This document shows, piece after piece, positions 49,821 to 59,028 of a stretch of DNA of 64,000 nucleotides (positions are counted from its first letter, which is position 1; every line of letters begins with the position of its first letter). The notes beneath the pieces were generated by a model. The model saw only the letters and a list, made by a program, of their open reading frames with translations. It made no database searches and had not been told where the DNA came from. A program made the translations under genes and the position numbers. Source of the DNA: Pseudomonadota bacterium (GTDB lineage: Bacteria > Chloroflexota > UBA6077 > JAJPHF01); NCBI GenBank assembly GCA_021325365.1, contig JAJPHF010000092.1:1-64000 (forward strand), in the 5' to 3' direction.

Positions 49821-51334
49821 CGCGGCACCTCCGGGGCGGGAAGGCCCCGCGCCAGCGCGGCGGCCACGACGGCAGCGTGGGCGTTGCGGCTGTGGACCTG
49901 GGCGCCTGCGGCTTCCAGCCGCCGGCGCTGGGCCGCGAGCCCCTGCGGGTCGCGCGCCGTCCCACACAGCGACACCACCACGGCCAGCGCCCGGCCGGCG
50001 TCGCGGGCCGTCGCCCGCGCGCGCTCGATGGCCGGGGCTAGCTCGCCGGCGGGGTCCAGGTGCGCCCCGTAGCCCAGCACCACGTCCAGCAGCACCACCT
50101 CGACCGTCGGGTCCCGCGCCGCCGCCGCGAGCGCGTCGCCGCGCAGCCCGTTGTCGATCATCGGGTGGGGGCGCCCCCGCGTGTACTCGTCGCTGCCGTA
50201 GTCCACGACCTGGTGCCGCGCCGTGCCGGGTAGCGAGCCATCGAGGTTCGAGTCGACCGCTCCCAGGCGCTCGCGCAAGAGCAGGAGCGCTTCCTGGGCG
50301 AGCGTGCCGCCGGCGAACAGGCCGCGCAGACCGCCGCCCGCGTCAGCCGCGGCGGGCGCCCCCGGCGCGGCCTCGGCCGTGGGCGCCGGCCGCCCCGCGG
50401 CTAGGGCCGTCGCGGCGTCGGCCGCCTCCGCCAGCGTGCGCGCCCACGTGACCCCGGCGGGCAGCTCGACGGGCGCCGCGCCCAGGAGGCAGGCGACGAC
50501 TGGCTTGCCGCCGGCCGCCGCCGCGGCGAGTACGGCACGCGCCACCGTGGGCGACGGCGGCTTCGAGACGAGCACGACGACCCGCGTCGCCGGGTCGGCC
50601 GCCAGCAGCGCGAGCGCCCGCCGCGTGGTGCGGCCCCCGACCGCCTCCGCGAGGTCGCGCCCGCCCGTGCCGATCGCCTGCGAGACACCGACGCCCGCCT
50701 CGTCGAGGAGGCAGCTCACCTGCTGGATCCCCGTCCCCGACGCGCCGACGATGCCCACCGGGCCGGGCCGCACCGCGTTGGCGAAGCCCAGCCCCACCCC
50801 CGCGAGGATGCTGGTGCCGCAGTCCGGCCCCATTAGCAGCAGGTCGCGCTCGTCGGCCAGGGTCTTCAGGCGCACCTCGTCGGCGAGCGGGACGTTGTCG
50901 CTGAACAGGAAGACGTGCAGGCCCGCCCGCAGCGCCTCCTCGGCCTCCAGCGCGGCGTAGACGCCGGGCACCGAGACGACGGCGAGATTGGCGGACGGGG
51001 CGCGCGTCACGGCGGCGCGCAGGCTGCGCGCCGCCACTTCCCCGAAGCGGGGCGCCGCGCCCTGGCCGCGCAGCAGCGCCAGCCCGGCGTCCAGCGCCGC
51101 GTCGGCCGCGGCCCCGTCGTCGGCGCGCACGCACAGGAGCAGGTCGCTCGGCCCCGCCGCCTCGGTCGCCGCGCTGAGGAGCCCGCTCGCGCGCAGGCTC
51201 TCCTTGTTCGCGGCCGTGCCCATGAGCGCGTCGGCGGCCTGGACGCCGGGCATCCCGCGCAGCGCCTGCGCGACCTGCATCAGGCGCACCGAGTCGGCGT
51301 AGGTGTCCTTCTCGATGCGCGCCCGCACTACCAT
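49817..51334 (-). CDS. fdrA: FdrA/AllF-like protein, copy 2
   Basis: A 505-residue FdrA family member. Hallmarks: MVVRARIEKDTYADSVRLMQ, GTAANKESLRASGLL, LHVFLFSDNVPLADEVRLKTLA, LLMGPDCGTSILAGVGLGFANAVRPGP, IVGASGTGIQQVSCLLDE, GVSQAIGTGGRDL, PHPMIDNGLRGDAL and VVVSLCGTARDPQGL. ATG 51334 follows GGAGGAG and overlaps the DUF2877 gene by 7 bp. It is related to but clearly diverged from copy 1 at 26072. The complete trio suggests that this copy, rather than copy 1, keeps the canonical three-subunit arrangement. Confidence 0.91.
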   Translation of the reverse strand: MVVRARIEKDTYADSVRLMQVAQALRGMPGVQAADALMGTAANKESLRASGLLSAATEAAGPSDLLLCVRADDGAAADAALDAGLALLRGQGAAPRFGEVAARSLRAAVTRAPSANLAVVSVPGVYAALEAEEALRAGLHVFLFSDNVPLADEVRLKTLADERDLLLMGPDCGTSILAGVGLGFANAVRPGPVGIVGASGTGIQQVSCLLDEAGVGVSQAIGTGGRDLAEAVGGRTTRRALALLAADPATRVVVLVSKPPSPTVARAVLAAAAAGGKPVVACLLGAAPVELPAGVTWARTLAEAADAATALAAGRPAPTAEAAPGAPAAADAGGGLRGLFAGGTLAQEALLLLRERLGAVDSNLDGSLPGTARHQVVDYGSDEYTRGRPHPMIDNGLRGDALAAAARDPTVEVVLLDVVLGYGAHLDPAGELAPAIERARATARDAGRALAVVVSLCGTARDPQGLAAQRRRLEAAGAQVHSRNAHAAVVAAALARGLPAPEVPR

Positions 51335-52401
51335 GCGCCCTCCTCCGTGGTGGGTGGCGTGGCGGCGCGCGCTTGCAGGTGCAGGCGCGCGCCGAGCAGG
51401 ATGCCGAGGGCCACGTCGGCGCCCGACGTATGGCCGAGCGCCAGCGTGCGCGCCAGCGCTCCCGCGAGGCGGCTGGCATCGGGGGCCACGAGCGCCTGCA
51501 ATAGTGTACCGGCACTCTCGCCGACCGCGCCCGTCGCCGCGCAGGCCAGGAGCGCCTCGCTCACCGGCGTCGTCTGCCCCCGTGCGGCGCGCCGGATGAG
51601 GAGCCCCGCGGCCCGCCAGCGGCGGCGCTCCGGCTCGAATTCCCGCCCCAGGAAATAACCCGCGGCGAGCATCCCGCCCAGCACGTCGTCGGCGGACGGG
51701 GTCAGCCCCGGTCCCAGCCCGACGAGCGCCCGCGCCGCCGCCTCCACTCCCCCGAGGTCGTCCTGCCGCAGCGCGCGCATCAGGAGGGCGAGGTGCCTGC
51801 GGGCACGCTCCCGCCAATCCAAAGTCGCCGGCTCGCCACACCGGTTCTCGCAGACGCTGAGCCCGGCGATGAGGTAGGGCGGGGGCTCGTCCCCCGCCGC
51901 CCGGCCGGTGCCGCTCAGGTCGATAGTTCCGGCAACCGCCCTCGGCGCATCCGTCGGGGTGCCACAGACGAGGGCCGCCAGGCTCTCCGGCGGCGCCTGC
52001 TCCGCCAGGAGATGCGACAAGGCGTCGAGCCGCGCCCGCAAGATGGTAGCGCACCAGACGAGGCTGCCAGCCGACGGCCGCGGGTCCCACAGCGCCCCGG
52101 CGCGAGCGACCAGCGCGACGGCCGCCGTCTCGACGGTCAGCTGCCCGCCGCCGACGGTCACCTGGCTCCGCGGCTCCAGGCCGAGCAGCGGCCTGTCCGG
52201 CCGCGATGCGAAGGGCAAGCGCAGCCCGAAGGGAAGCCGCTCGGCGTCTGCGGTCGTCAGGGCCACTATCCGGTCGCCGACGCGCAGGTAGGCGGCGCGC
52301 GCGTAGACGCCAAGCACCCGGGCGGGCCGGCGCGGCCCGTGGACGAGGCTCGCCACCGGCCGCGCGACCTCGACCAGCGTCCGGGCAGGCGGCTCGATCA
52401 T
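51328..52401 (-). CDS. DUF2877 protein (YlbF/AllH-like)
   Basis: A 357-residue DUF2877 member. The diagnostic segment is VGLGPGLTPSADDVLGGMLAAGYF near residues 225-250, a Gly-rich loop found in the third subunit of oxamate carbamoyltransferase. The N-terminal region (LVHGPRRPARVLGVYARAAYLRVGDRIVALTT) is also typical. It is the first gene of the operon DUF2877-FdrA-DUF1116, with a 7-bp overlap to FdrA. ATG 52401 has only a weak GGGGAC ribosome-binding site. Together the three should convert a ureido acid such as oxalurate to carbamoyl phosphate. Confidence 0.85.
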   Translation of the reverse strand: MIEPPARTLVEVARPVASLVHGPRRPARVLGVYARAAYLRVGDRIVALTTADAERLPFGLRLPFASRPDRPLLGLEPRSQVTVGGGQLTVETAAVALVARAGALWDPRPSAGSLVWCATILRARLDALSHLLAEQAPPESLAALVCGTPTDAPRAVAGTIDLSGTGRAAGDEPPPYLIAGLSVCENRCGEPATLDWRERARRHLALLMRALRQDDLGGVEAAARALVGLGPGLTPSADDVLGGMLAAGYFLGREFEPERRRWRAAGLLIRRAARGQTTPVSEALLACAATGAVGESAGTLLQALVAPDASRLAGALARTLALGHTSGADVALGILLGARLHLQARAATPPTTEEGAW

Positions 52402-52600
52402 GTCCCCATATCTGCGTGATGCTGCGTTTGCCAGTCGCCAAGTGGCTATTGTGCCCGTGGGACGCCCCGTCGCCGGCCATACGCAGCCATTCAGCGCCAG
52501 GACGGACGTACAGCCGCTCTCTTGGCCCTTGCGCCACTATGCATTGGCTGGATCGTAGGGCAGGGCCCGTCCCCTGCCGCCCGGCCGGGGCGGATTGTCC

Positions 52601-53641
52601 CTACGGCGCGCTGGGTAGCCCAAGCTCGCCGGCGACGCGGCGGGCGATGGTGAAGTCGGCGAGGTCCGACGGCTTGGCGTCGGCCGGGGCGCCGGCGGTC
52701 GCGCGCATCAGGTCGAGGTAGGCGGCCATCTGCGCGTCCGTGGGCAGGCCGTTCGGCGAGTAGGTGTCGGCCACCAGGTCGTAGGCGCGCGCCGCGTCCT
52801 CGGGCGACAGGTCCAGCCACTCCCCGATTTTCTGGATGACCAGGTCGCGCTGATTCTGGATCAGCGGCAGGGCGCGGGCGGTGGCGCGGAGCGCCCGCGC
52901 CACCTTGTCCGGCTGCTCGCGCAGCAGCGCCTCGGTGCCGCCGAAGCCCGCCTGCGGAATCTCCAGGATGGTGCCGATCCGCAGCAGCGTCGGGAAGCCG
53001 CGCTTCTCCGCGACGAGGTTCGACGGCACCGCGGACGTGCTGGCGTCGGCGGCGTTCGACTCCAGCGCCGCGATGCGCTCCAGGTCGCCGCCGATCGCCA
53101 CGATGGCCACGTCGGGCAGGTTGTAATAGTCGATCAGCTTGCGCGACTCGAACGCGGTGAGCGTGCCGAGGCTCTCCACGCCGATGCGCTTGCCGGCGAG
53201 CTGCGAGACGTCGGTGATCTCGGGACGCACGGTGAGCACGTGCTGCAGCTTCACCGAGTGGAACTGCACGATCTTCGACGGCCCACCCTGCGAGGCGTGC
53301 GCGCCGATGGCCGAGAGCAGCGTGGTGAAGTCCAGCTCGCCCGCGAGCAGCGCCGGGATCACCGAGTTGCCCCGCACCTGCACGAACTCCGGGTCCAGGC
53401 CCTCTTCCGCATAGTAGCCGAGCCGGTCGGCCAGCGTGGCCGGCAGGAAGCTGAGCGACGGCGACGAGGTGCCGATGCCCAGGCGCTCGCGCGGGCGCGG
53501 CGCGGTGGCGGCGGGCGCCGCCGGGCTCCCCCCGGCCGCCGGCCGCGGAGGCGGCGCGGCGGGAGCGGGCTGCGCCGCCGGCGGCGCGCACGCCGCCACG
53601 AGCCCGCCGACGAGCATGGCCATCACCAGGTAGCGGTACAC
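52601..53641 (-). CDS. NMT1/TauA-type ABC solute-binding lipoprotein
   Basis: A 346-residue lipoprotein. GTG 53641 follows GGGGAGGGA and gives LVMAMLVGGLVAAC as signal and lipobox, then a Pro/Ala linker. The mature domain reads LGIGTSSPSLSFLPATLADRLGYYAEEGLDPEFVQV, SVIPALLAGELDFTTLLSAIG, SQLAGKRIGVESLGTLTAFESRKLI and TIARRVAGELGLPSAP. It lies 200 bp upstream of the DUF2877-FdrA-DUF1116 operon on the same strand and may supply its ureide substrate. No permease is adjacent. Confidence 0.88.
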   Translation of the reverse strand: MYRYLVMAMLVGGLVAACAPPAAQPAPAAPPPRPAAGGSPAAPAATAPRPRERLGIGTSSPSLSFLPATLADRLGYYAEEGLDPEFVQVRGNSVIPALLAGELDFTTLLSAIGAHASQGGPSKIVQFHSVKLQHVLTVRPEITDVSQLAGKRIGVESLGTLTAFESRKLIDYYNLPDVAIVAIGGDLERIAALESNAADASTSAVPSNLVAEKRGFPTLLRIGTILEIPQAGFGGTEALLREQPDKVARALRATARALPLIQNQRDLVIQKIGEWLDLSPEDAARAYDLVADTYSPNGLPTDAQMAAYLDLMRATAGAPADAKPSDLADFTIARRVAGELGLPSAP

Positions 53642-53821
53642 CGGTCGTCCCTCCCCTGGCGCGCTTTCCGTCGGCCCCGCGCGCCTCACCCTCGGAGAGG
53701 GAAGGCGGAGCCGGGGAGCCGCTGGCCCCATGCCGACGGGACGCCAGGCGCGTGCTGGCTGGATTGTATGCGCGGTCGGCGCCCGCCGCCAACCGCCGCA
53801 CTCGCCCCCGGCCAGCCGCCG

Positions 53822-54931
53822 TCAGGGAATGTACCGCTCGTCTTGCAGGAACAGCTCGCTGGGTATGGTGGTGCCCAGCCCGCGCGCCTGGCAGAGCTGG
53901 TAGATGCGCGCGCCGACGGCCGCGAACTGGATGCCGTCGCCGCGCAGGATCAGGCCAGTGATCTGCTCGGACGAGGTGCGGCCGGGGTGCTGGCCGAGCA
54001 TCACGTCGCCCAGCAGCGGCAGGTGCTCCCAGTCCACGCGCGACGGCTGGCCCCAGTAGTCACGGCCGTGCTCGGGGATTACCTCGACGCCGCCGATAGC
54101 GTAGCGCTACCACATCGGCCCGTGGCGGTTGGTCGTCAGCACGTCGCAGCGCTCCCAGCCCGCCAAGTCCAGCTCCAGGTCCTTCACGCCCGTGATGAAC
54201 TGGCCCGGCTCCAGCCACTCGCCCAGCACCACCGGTTCGGGCGCGTTCGTCGCGGTGACGACGAAGTCGGCGCCCCGCACAGCCTCGCGCGCCGAGGCCA
54301 CCGGCACGATTTCGACGCCGGCCTCGGCGCTCCAGCGCGCGGCGAACGCTTGGCTGTGACCCGGCGTCGGACTGTAGACCTGGATGCGGCTGAGCGGCCG
54401 CACCGCCGCGTTGCACAGCACCTCGGCCTGCGCTTGCCAGCCCGTGCCGATGAGCCCCATCACCCGCGCGTCCTGACGCGCCAGGTACTTCGTGCCGATG
54501 GCGGCCGTGCCCGCGACGCGGAACTTCTGCAGGTAGCCGTCGTGGATGATGGCCAGCAGCTCGCCGGTGCGCGAGCTATACAGGTACAGCAGGCCGCAGA
54601 ACTTGCGATCGGGCGTGCCCGGCACGCGAATCTCGCGGAGATGGTCGCCACGCCGCACGTAGGTAATGACGTCGGAGTCGATGCGGTCGCAGACGACGTC
54701 CAGCCCGGCGATGGCGCCCGTGAGCGAGGTCAGCGCGTGGTGGATCGGGTCGCCGCCCTCGGGGAACTGGGGGCCGTAGTCCGCGCGCTGGCGCGGCGTG
54801 AACACGCGGTACGGGGGCGCGTTGATGGCGCGCCCCTGCGCGTGCTCGCGGTGCGCCTCCTCGAGCGCGTCGATGACCTCCGTGGCGGTCAGCACCTGTT
54901 CGACGGTCGGGTTGTCGATAATCAGCGTCAC
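53822..54931 (-). CDS. Ornithine cyclodeaminase / mu-crystallin family protein with an internal amber codon
   Basis: From GTG 54931 (GAGGGGGC upstream) the frame encodes an NAD(P)-binding protein of the ornithine cyclodeaminase family: TLIIDNPTVEQVLTATEVIDALEEAHREHA, GLLYLYSSRTGELLAIIHDGYLQKFRVAGTAAIGTKYLAR (the conserved 'RTaA.sala.kyLA' region), ARVMGLIGTGWQAQAEVLCN (Rossmann loop) and FVVTATNAPEPVVLGEWLEPGQFITGV. It meets TAG at 54107-54109 after NRHGPMW, then continues in frame as RYAIGGVEVIPEHGRDYW to a stop at 53822, a normal family C-terminus. Either a recent nonsense mutation or a sequencing difference is likely. The truncated product lacks about 95 residues. Confidence 0.8.
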
Positions 54932-55114
54932 GCTGCCCCCTCGGCGCGAGAGTTCGAGCCGCCGCGGCCGCTCGCGTCCTAGCCCGCGGGCGCTCCTGCC
55001 ACCGCGACCACGCCAGACCATCATACCGGAGATGGCACTTCGAGAGTGGCACGCTCCTTGCTTTAGACAAAGTAGGCGCGAAAGAGCGCATGAAGTGGAA
55101 AGAGGGAGGGCAAA

Positions 55115-55192
55115 ATGCCTGTGCTGCTGTGGCTTCTCGGCGTGCCCCTGGGGTTAGTTATCCTACTCTGGCTGCTTGGTATCGTCCGCTAG
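55115..55192 (+). CDS. 25-residue hydrophobic membrane peptide
   Basis: ATG 55115 follows AGAGGGAGGG and encodes a single-helix peptide rich in Leu, Val and Ile that begins MPVLLWLLGVPLG and ends in LGIVR. It resembles the very small hydrophobic proteins common in bacteria, whose function is unknown. The helix could span the membrane once. Confidence 0.5.
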   Translation: MPVLLWLLGVPLGLVILLWLLGIVR

Positions 55193-55218
55193 CCCGCTTA
55201 GATGTGATTCGGGCCCAA

Positions 55219-55261
55219 CAACCGCACGAAGCGGCGAGTGTCTTGCCGCTTCGTGCGGTTG
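55219..55261. terminator. 17-bp perfect hairpin
   Basis: CAACCGCACGAAGCGGC pairs with GCCGCTTCGTGCGGTTG around a 9-base loop, between the small peptide gene and the convergent gene ending at 55367. It may act as a bidirectional terminator. Confidence 0.55.
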
Positions 55262-55366
55262 TGCTGCCCACGCCCTGCCAGGTTCTCGGCTAGGTATCGT
55301 CAATAGCTCCTGCTGGTCGGCCCCTATGGCGAGTTGCCCTGATATCTGGGCGGTCTTCGCCGAGGC

Positions 55367-57028
55367 TTACTCCACGGCTGTTACCAGCAGGTGGCTGAAG
55401 CGCGCCTCGGCCCGCGCATCGATGAGACTACCGACGCCGAAGCCGATCCAGCCCTGGCGGAGCGCGTCGTCGCGGGCGCGGCCCACCTCCGTGCCGTCGA
55501 GCAGCAAGGTGATGGCGCTGCCGCGCGCTCGCACGCCCAAGCGGTTCGTCGCAGTGCCGTGCTGGATGGCGGCCGCCGGGGTCCAGTCGATCAGGCGGGC
55601 GTCGTCGCCGTTCGTGTGGCGCAGGAGCAGGAAGCGCCCGGCGTTAGGGTCGACCAGGAAGGAGTAGTAGTCACCGTCCTCCTGCCGGCGGAAGTCCAGG
55701 AACGCGTAGGCGTCGTCGGTCGGCGCCACCAGGCGCGCGTCGATCTCGGCCTGGAAGTCGCCGAAGGGCTCGGGGTAGGCCACGTACGCGGCGCCGCCAC
55801 TACCCGCCAGCCGCGCCACCAGATACTCGCCGTCCCGGTAGCCGAGACGCCGCCGCGTGGGGTCGCCCGACTCCAGGGGCCAGCCGCTCGCCGGGTCCGT
55901 GAAGTCGTCGCGCAGCAGCACGCGCCCCGTCGTGGCAGACTCCCCGTTGGACGCGGCGGGGGGCGGCGGCGTGCCCGGACCGGCCGTCGGCGTCGCAGCT
56001 GGCCCGAGCGTGGACCTGGGCAGCACGGTGGACGCGGTCGCGGCGGCGGGACTGGCCGCGGACACGGAGGCCGCGCCGGACGGGGTCGGCGCGCGGGCGG
56101 CGGGGCCGCCGACCAGGCCGTCGCCCGGCGCGAAGCTGGGCTCCTCCGGCGCCGCGTCGCTCGGCGCGCCGGCCGCGAGTATCCCTACCGGGAAGTAGTA
56201 CGTCACGTCCCCCTGGGGCCAGTGCGCCGTCACGGCCAGCACGTAGGCCCCCGGCGCCACCGTAGGCTGCCAGGTGACGGCAGCACCCGGCGGCAGCTCC
56301 GTCTCCAACACCAGCGGCTCCGTTGGCTTGCTGTACACTCGCAGCGTCAGCCCGCTCGGTTCGGGGCCGTCGATGTCGAACTCGATCGGCTCGCCCGCCG
56401 GCCAGGCCAGCACGGTATCGAAGGCGGGCGGCGCCACGTCCGCGCACACGCCGGGCGCGGGCGCCTCGCCGGGCGCGGCGGTCGGCGTCCAGCAGTAGCT
56501 GCCGCGCACGCCGTCGTAGGTCGCCGTCCCGAACCGCAGCTGGATCGTGGGCGGCTGCGGCCCGGCCTCCGATGGCGCCGCTGGCACCTGCGCCGGCGGC
56601 ACGGGCGGCGGCGCTGGCGGGGGCCCGGACGTCTCGGGCGCGGGCGGCACGTTGGTCGGGCTGGGCCCCGCTGGCGACGATGGCGCGGTCTGGTCAGCCG
56701 GCGCCGGCGACGCTCCGGTCGCGGTAGCCGTCGCGGCCGGCGCGGCGGCGCCGGCCGCGGGCGTGGGGAGCGCCGCCGTGGGCGACGCGGTGAGTAGAAA
56801 CGGCGTCGGCGAGAGCGGCGACGGCAGCGCCCCGGGCAGGCCAGGCGTGGGGAGCGGCGTGGGCAGCGACAGCGTCGGCAGCGGCCGCGGCACGAACCGT
56901 GTCGGCGTGGGCAGGAACTGCGCGAACGCGGCGTCCGGGCCGGCGGCCGCTCCGCCCCGGTTCCCCAACGCGCTGACCACCATCATGCCGAGCGCGCAGA
57001 CGAGCGCGAGCGCCGGCCGCGAGTACAT
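55367..57028 (-). CDS. Secreted Thr/Pro-rich protein with C-terminal beta-sandwich domain
   Basis: A 553-residue exported protein. An N-terminal signal-like helix (ALALVCALGMMVVSALG) is followed by about 130 residues of low-complexity Pro/Thr/Ala/Ser, then a beta-rich domain (about 170-290, QLRFGTATYDGVRGSYCW with two cysteines). A second linker leads to a C-terminal LamG/3-keto-disaccharide-hydrolase-like domain (about 375-553: LLRDDFTDPASGWP, GEYLVARLAG, YAFLDFRRQEDGDYYSFLVD, ITLLLDGTEVG). This architecture is very common in Chloroflexota surface proteins. It probably binds a polymer outside the cell, and no catalytic residues can be assigned. Confidence 0.75.
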   Translation of the reverse strand: MYSRPALALVCALGMMVVSALGNRGGAAAGPDAAFAQFLPTPTRFVPRPLPTLSLPTPLPTPGLPGALPSPLSPTPFLLTASPTAALPTPAAGAAAPAATATATGASPAPADQTAPSSPAGPSPTNVPPAPETSGPPPAPPPVPPAQVPAAPSEAGPQPPTIQLRFGTATYDGVRGSYCWTPTAAPGEAPAPGVCADVAPPAFDTVLAWPAGEPIEFDIDGPEPSGLTLRVYSKPTEPLVLETELPPGAAVTWQPTVAPGAYVLAVTAHWPQGDVTYYFPVGILAAGAPSDAAPEEPSFAPGDGLVGGPAARAPTPSGAASVSAASPAAATASTVLPRSTLGPAATPTAGPGTPPPPAASNGESATTGRVLLRDDFTDPASGWPLESGDPTRRRLGYRDGEYLVARLAGSGGAAYVAYPEPFGDFQAEIDARLVAPTDDAYAFLDFRRQEDGDYYSFLVDPNAGRFLLLRHTNGDDARLIDWTPAAAIQHGTATNRLGVRARGSAITLLLDGTEVGRARDDALRQGWIGFGVGSLIDARAEARFSHLLVTAVE

Positions 57029-57264
57029 ACTAGGCTCCCCCGTGAGTCGCCAGCTGTCGATAGTGTTTCACAGGGCTCGCCCGCGCGGCTAGAATCCGCC
57101 GCTCACAGGCGCGGCTCAGCTGATGCGGCAGTATGGATCATGGACGACGGCCGCTCCAAGCCCCGGCTCCACGGGAAGTCGTTGGTGGCGCTAGCCTGCT
57201 GGCGCGAGCCGCCCGCCTGGGCGATAATGGCGCATCCTGATCCCCAGCGCGGAGGCGAGCGCAC

Positions 57265-57504
57265 ATGGCAGCAGAGCTAGGCAGCCCGCCGACGTACCCC
57301 GTGATGGGGCTGCTGCGGCAGCATGGGCGGGCCGCGGCGCTGAGCGCAGCGGGGGTAGCGTTTGCGCTGGCGGTGGGCGGCAGCCACGACCGCGGCGCCG
57401 CGAGCATCCTGCGCGGCCTGGCCTGGGCGGCGGTGGCGGGCGCGGCCGTCAAGAACCTCGCCGAGCTGAACCAGGTCGTCGCCGAGACGCTGCTGCCGCA
57501 GTAA
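57265..57504 (+). CDS. Small membrane-associated protein, unknown function
   Basis: A 79-residue protein (MAAELGSPPTYPVMGLLRQH) with an Ala/Gly-rich hydrophobic segment at about 23-38 (AALSAAGVAFALAVGG) and another at about 48-62. The start ATG 57265 lies 12 bp after GGAGGCGAG. No family is recognised. It stands alone between two genes on the opposite strand. Confidence 0.5.
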   Translation: MAAELGSPPTYPVMGLLRQHGRAAALSAAGVAFALAVGGSHDRGAASILRGLAWAAVAGAAVKNLAELNQVVAETLLPQ

Positions 57505-57606
57505 CCCCGGCACCGCGCGGTTCGGCCGGCGCGCGAGACGGTGCGGACACACGCAGGGCGGGGCGCCCAGATGGACGTCCCGGCCTCTCGTGTCTCGGCA
57601 GCGCTG

Positions 57607-58029
57607 CTACTGCGCCCGGCCGGCGAACACCTCGAGCGTCTCGGGCTCGGTGGCCCAGCCGGCCTCGGAGAGATCGACGCCGGTGCCCACCGGATCGTGT
57701 AGGCGGAATTCGGCGTAGCGGCCGTCGCGCGGGCGCGGCGCGATGCCCGTCTGCGCGCCCGCGTCCTTCGCCGTGCGGCCCGTCGCCTCGATGTCGTCCA
57801 CCAGGAAGCCGAAGTGGTCGATGCCCTCCCGCTCGCCGTTCGCCGGCAGGATGGCCAGGTTGATGTAGCCATCCGACAGGTAGACCGCGCGCTTTTCCTC
57901 GGGCGGGCCGCCGGGCGTCTCCGGCCGCGCGATGACCTGGATCATGCCGAAGGTCTTCATGTAGAAGTCGGCCAGCCCGCGCGTGTTCTCCGTGCGAATC
58001 GCGATGTGCCGAATCTTCGCCTGCGCCAT
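57607..58029 (-). CDS. VOC superfamily protein (glyoxalase-like)
   Basis: A 140-residue VOC module: KIRHIAIRTENTRGLADFYMKTFGM, EEKRAVYLSDGYINLAILP and GIDHFGFLVDDIEATGRTAKDAGA, then YAEFRLHDPVGTGVDLSE. The His and Glu positions (HIAIR, HFGFLV, VDLSE) fit a metal-dependent lyase or dioxygenase. ATG 58029 follows GAGGGGGCGAG; an upstream frame to 58161 adds an unrelated tail. It is a single gene, and its substrate is unknown. Confidence 0.82.
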   Translation of the reverse strand: MAQAKIRHIAIRTENTRGLADFYMKTFGMIQVIARPETPGGPPEEKRAVYLSDGYINLAILPANGEREGIDHFGFLVDDIEATGRTAKDAGAQTGIAPRPRDGRYAEFRLHDPVGTGVDLSEAGWATEPETLEVFAGRAQ

Positions 58030-58221
58030 CTCGCCCCCTCCCGCGCCGCGCGCCGCGCGGCGTCTATGCCCGATCCTGACTACTGCCGTTATACATCGGG
58101 CCCGTGCCCGCGGCCAGCCCGCCCCCAGCGCTGCCCGCCACGAGCAAGCGCTATGCCTCACCAGCTACCGACGAGATGAACCCGCCGGGCGGAGATACAG
58201 TACGGGAGCGGTATGGATGCT

Positions 58222-58259
58222 ACAGGATCGATCCTGTTACTATCTAGACAGACTAGACA
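58222..58259. promoter_or_regulatory. Palindrome and direct repeat before the Phd/VapC genes
   Basis: ACAGGATCGATCCTGT (58222-58237) is a perfect 16-bp palindrome. CTAGACA occurs at 58244-58250 and 58253-58259, just before ATG 58277. These are probable antitoxin operator sites. Confidence 0.5.
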
Positions 58260-58276
58260 TTACGGAGAGATAGACA

Positions 58277-58519
58277 ATGCAGTGGCAAGTTCAAGAGGCG
58301 AAGCAAAGGTTCAGTCAGCTTGTCCAGCGCGCGATCGACGAGGGCCCCCAGGTTGTGACTCGGCACGGCAGAGATGTCGTGGTGGTCGTGGCGGCCGACG
58401 AATTCCGTCGCCTGACCAGCAACAAGCCAGACTTCAAAGAGTTCCTACTGTCCGGCCCTGATCTTAGCGCCCTGGACCTGGAACGCGTCCGGGACCTGCC
58501 ACGAGACGTCGACTTATGA
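58277..58519 (+). CDS. Phd/YefM-family antitoxin
   Basis: An 80-residue antitoxin: MQWQVQEAKQRFSQLVQRAIDEGPQVVTRHGRDVVVVVAADEFRRL is the conserved Phd/YefM DNA-binding fold. The C-terminal part (DLSALDLERVRDLPRDVDL) is the acidic toxin-neutralising tail. CGGAGAG lies before the start. It overlaps the toxin gene by 4 bp (ATGA). Confidence 0.93.
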   Translation: MQWQVQEAKQRFSQLVQRAIDEGPQVVTRHGRDVVVVVAADEFRRLTSNKPDFKEFLLSGPDLSALDLERVRDLPRDVDL

Positions 58520-58932
58520 GCTTTCTGCTGGATACGAACGTCATCTCGGAAGCACGGCGGCCTCAAGGCAACACGGGGGTCAAGGCCTGGCTCGCGTCGA
58601 TCCCCGCGGATGGCCTACACGTAAGCGTTCTGGTAGTGGGAGAGATTCGACGTGGGATTGAACGGCTACGCCGGCGCGATCCGGCACAGGCCGCCATTTA
58701 CGAGGCTTGGCTTGCCACGCTCCGCCGCGACTACAGCGACCGCATACTTCCTGTCACGGTAGAGATCGCCGAACAGTGGGGACGGCTAAGCGTTCCCAAT
58801 CCCGTCGCGACGGCGGACGGTTTAATGGCGGCAACAGCGATAGTGCATGACCTGACACTCGTAACTCGGAACACCGATCATTTCGCTCGCACCGGTGTAC
58901 TCCTCCTGAATCCATTCGAGCCTGGCGCTTGA
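58516..58932 (+). CDS. vapC: PIN-domain toxin (VapC)
   Basis: A 138-residue PIN ribonuclease. The acidic active-site residues are visible: Asp6 in FLLDTNVISEARRP, Glu in VVGEIRRGIERL, Asp in ATADGLMAATA and Asp near the end in VTRNTDHFARTG. VapC toxins cleave initiator tRNA or rRNA. It is translationally coupled to the antitoxin upstream. The module appears intact. Confidence 0.93.
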   Translation: MSFLLDTNVISEARRPQGNTGVKAWLASIPADGLHVSVLVVGEIRRGIERLRRRDPAQAAIYEAWLATLRRDYSDRILPVTVEIAEQWGRLSVPNPVATADGLMAATAIVHDLTLVTRNTDHFARTGVLLLNPFEPGA

Positions 58933-59028
58933 GCTACTTGCCCGGCGCCGAGTGGCCCCGGGTTGCGCGCTGCCCTATAACCAGCAACATTGAGTCCGAG
59001 CCGCGCGAGCGGGCCAGGAGGCAGGCGC

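Noticed and set aside
54107..54109. Reading the internal TAG codons (also at 9258) as pyrrolysine
   Set aside because: Neither gene belongs to a methylamine methyltransferase or other pyrrolysine family, and no pyl genes are visible. A nonsense mutation or sequencing difference is simpler.
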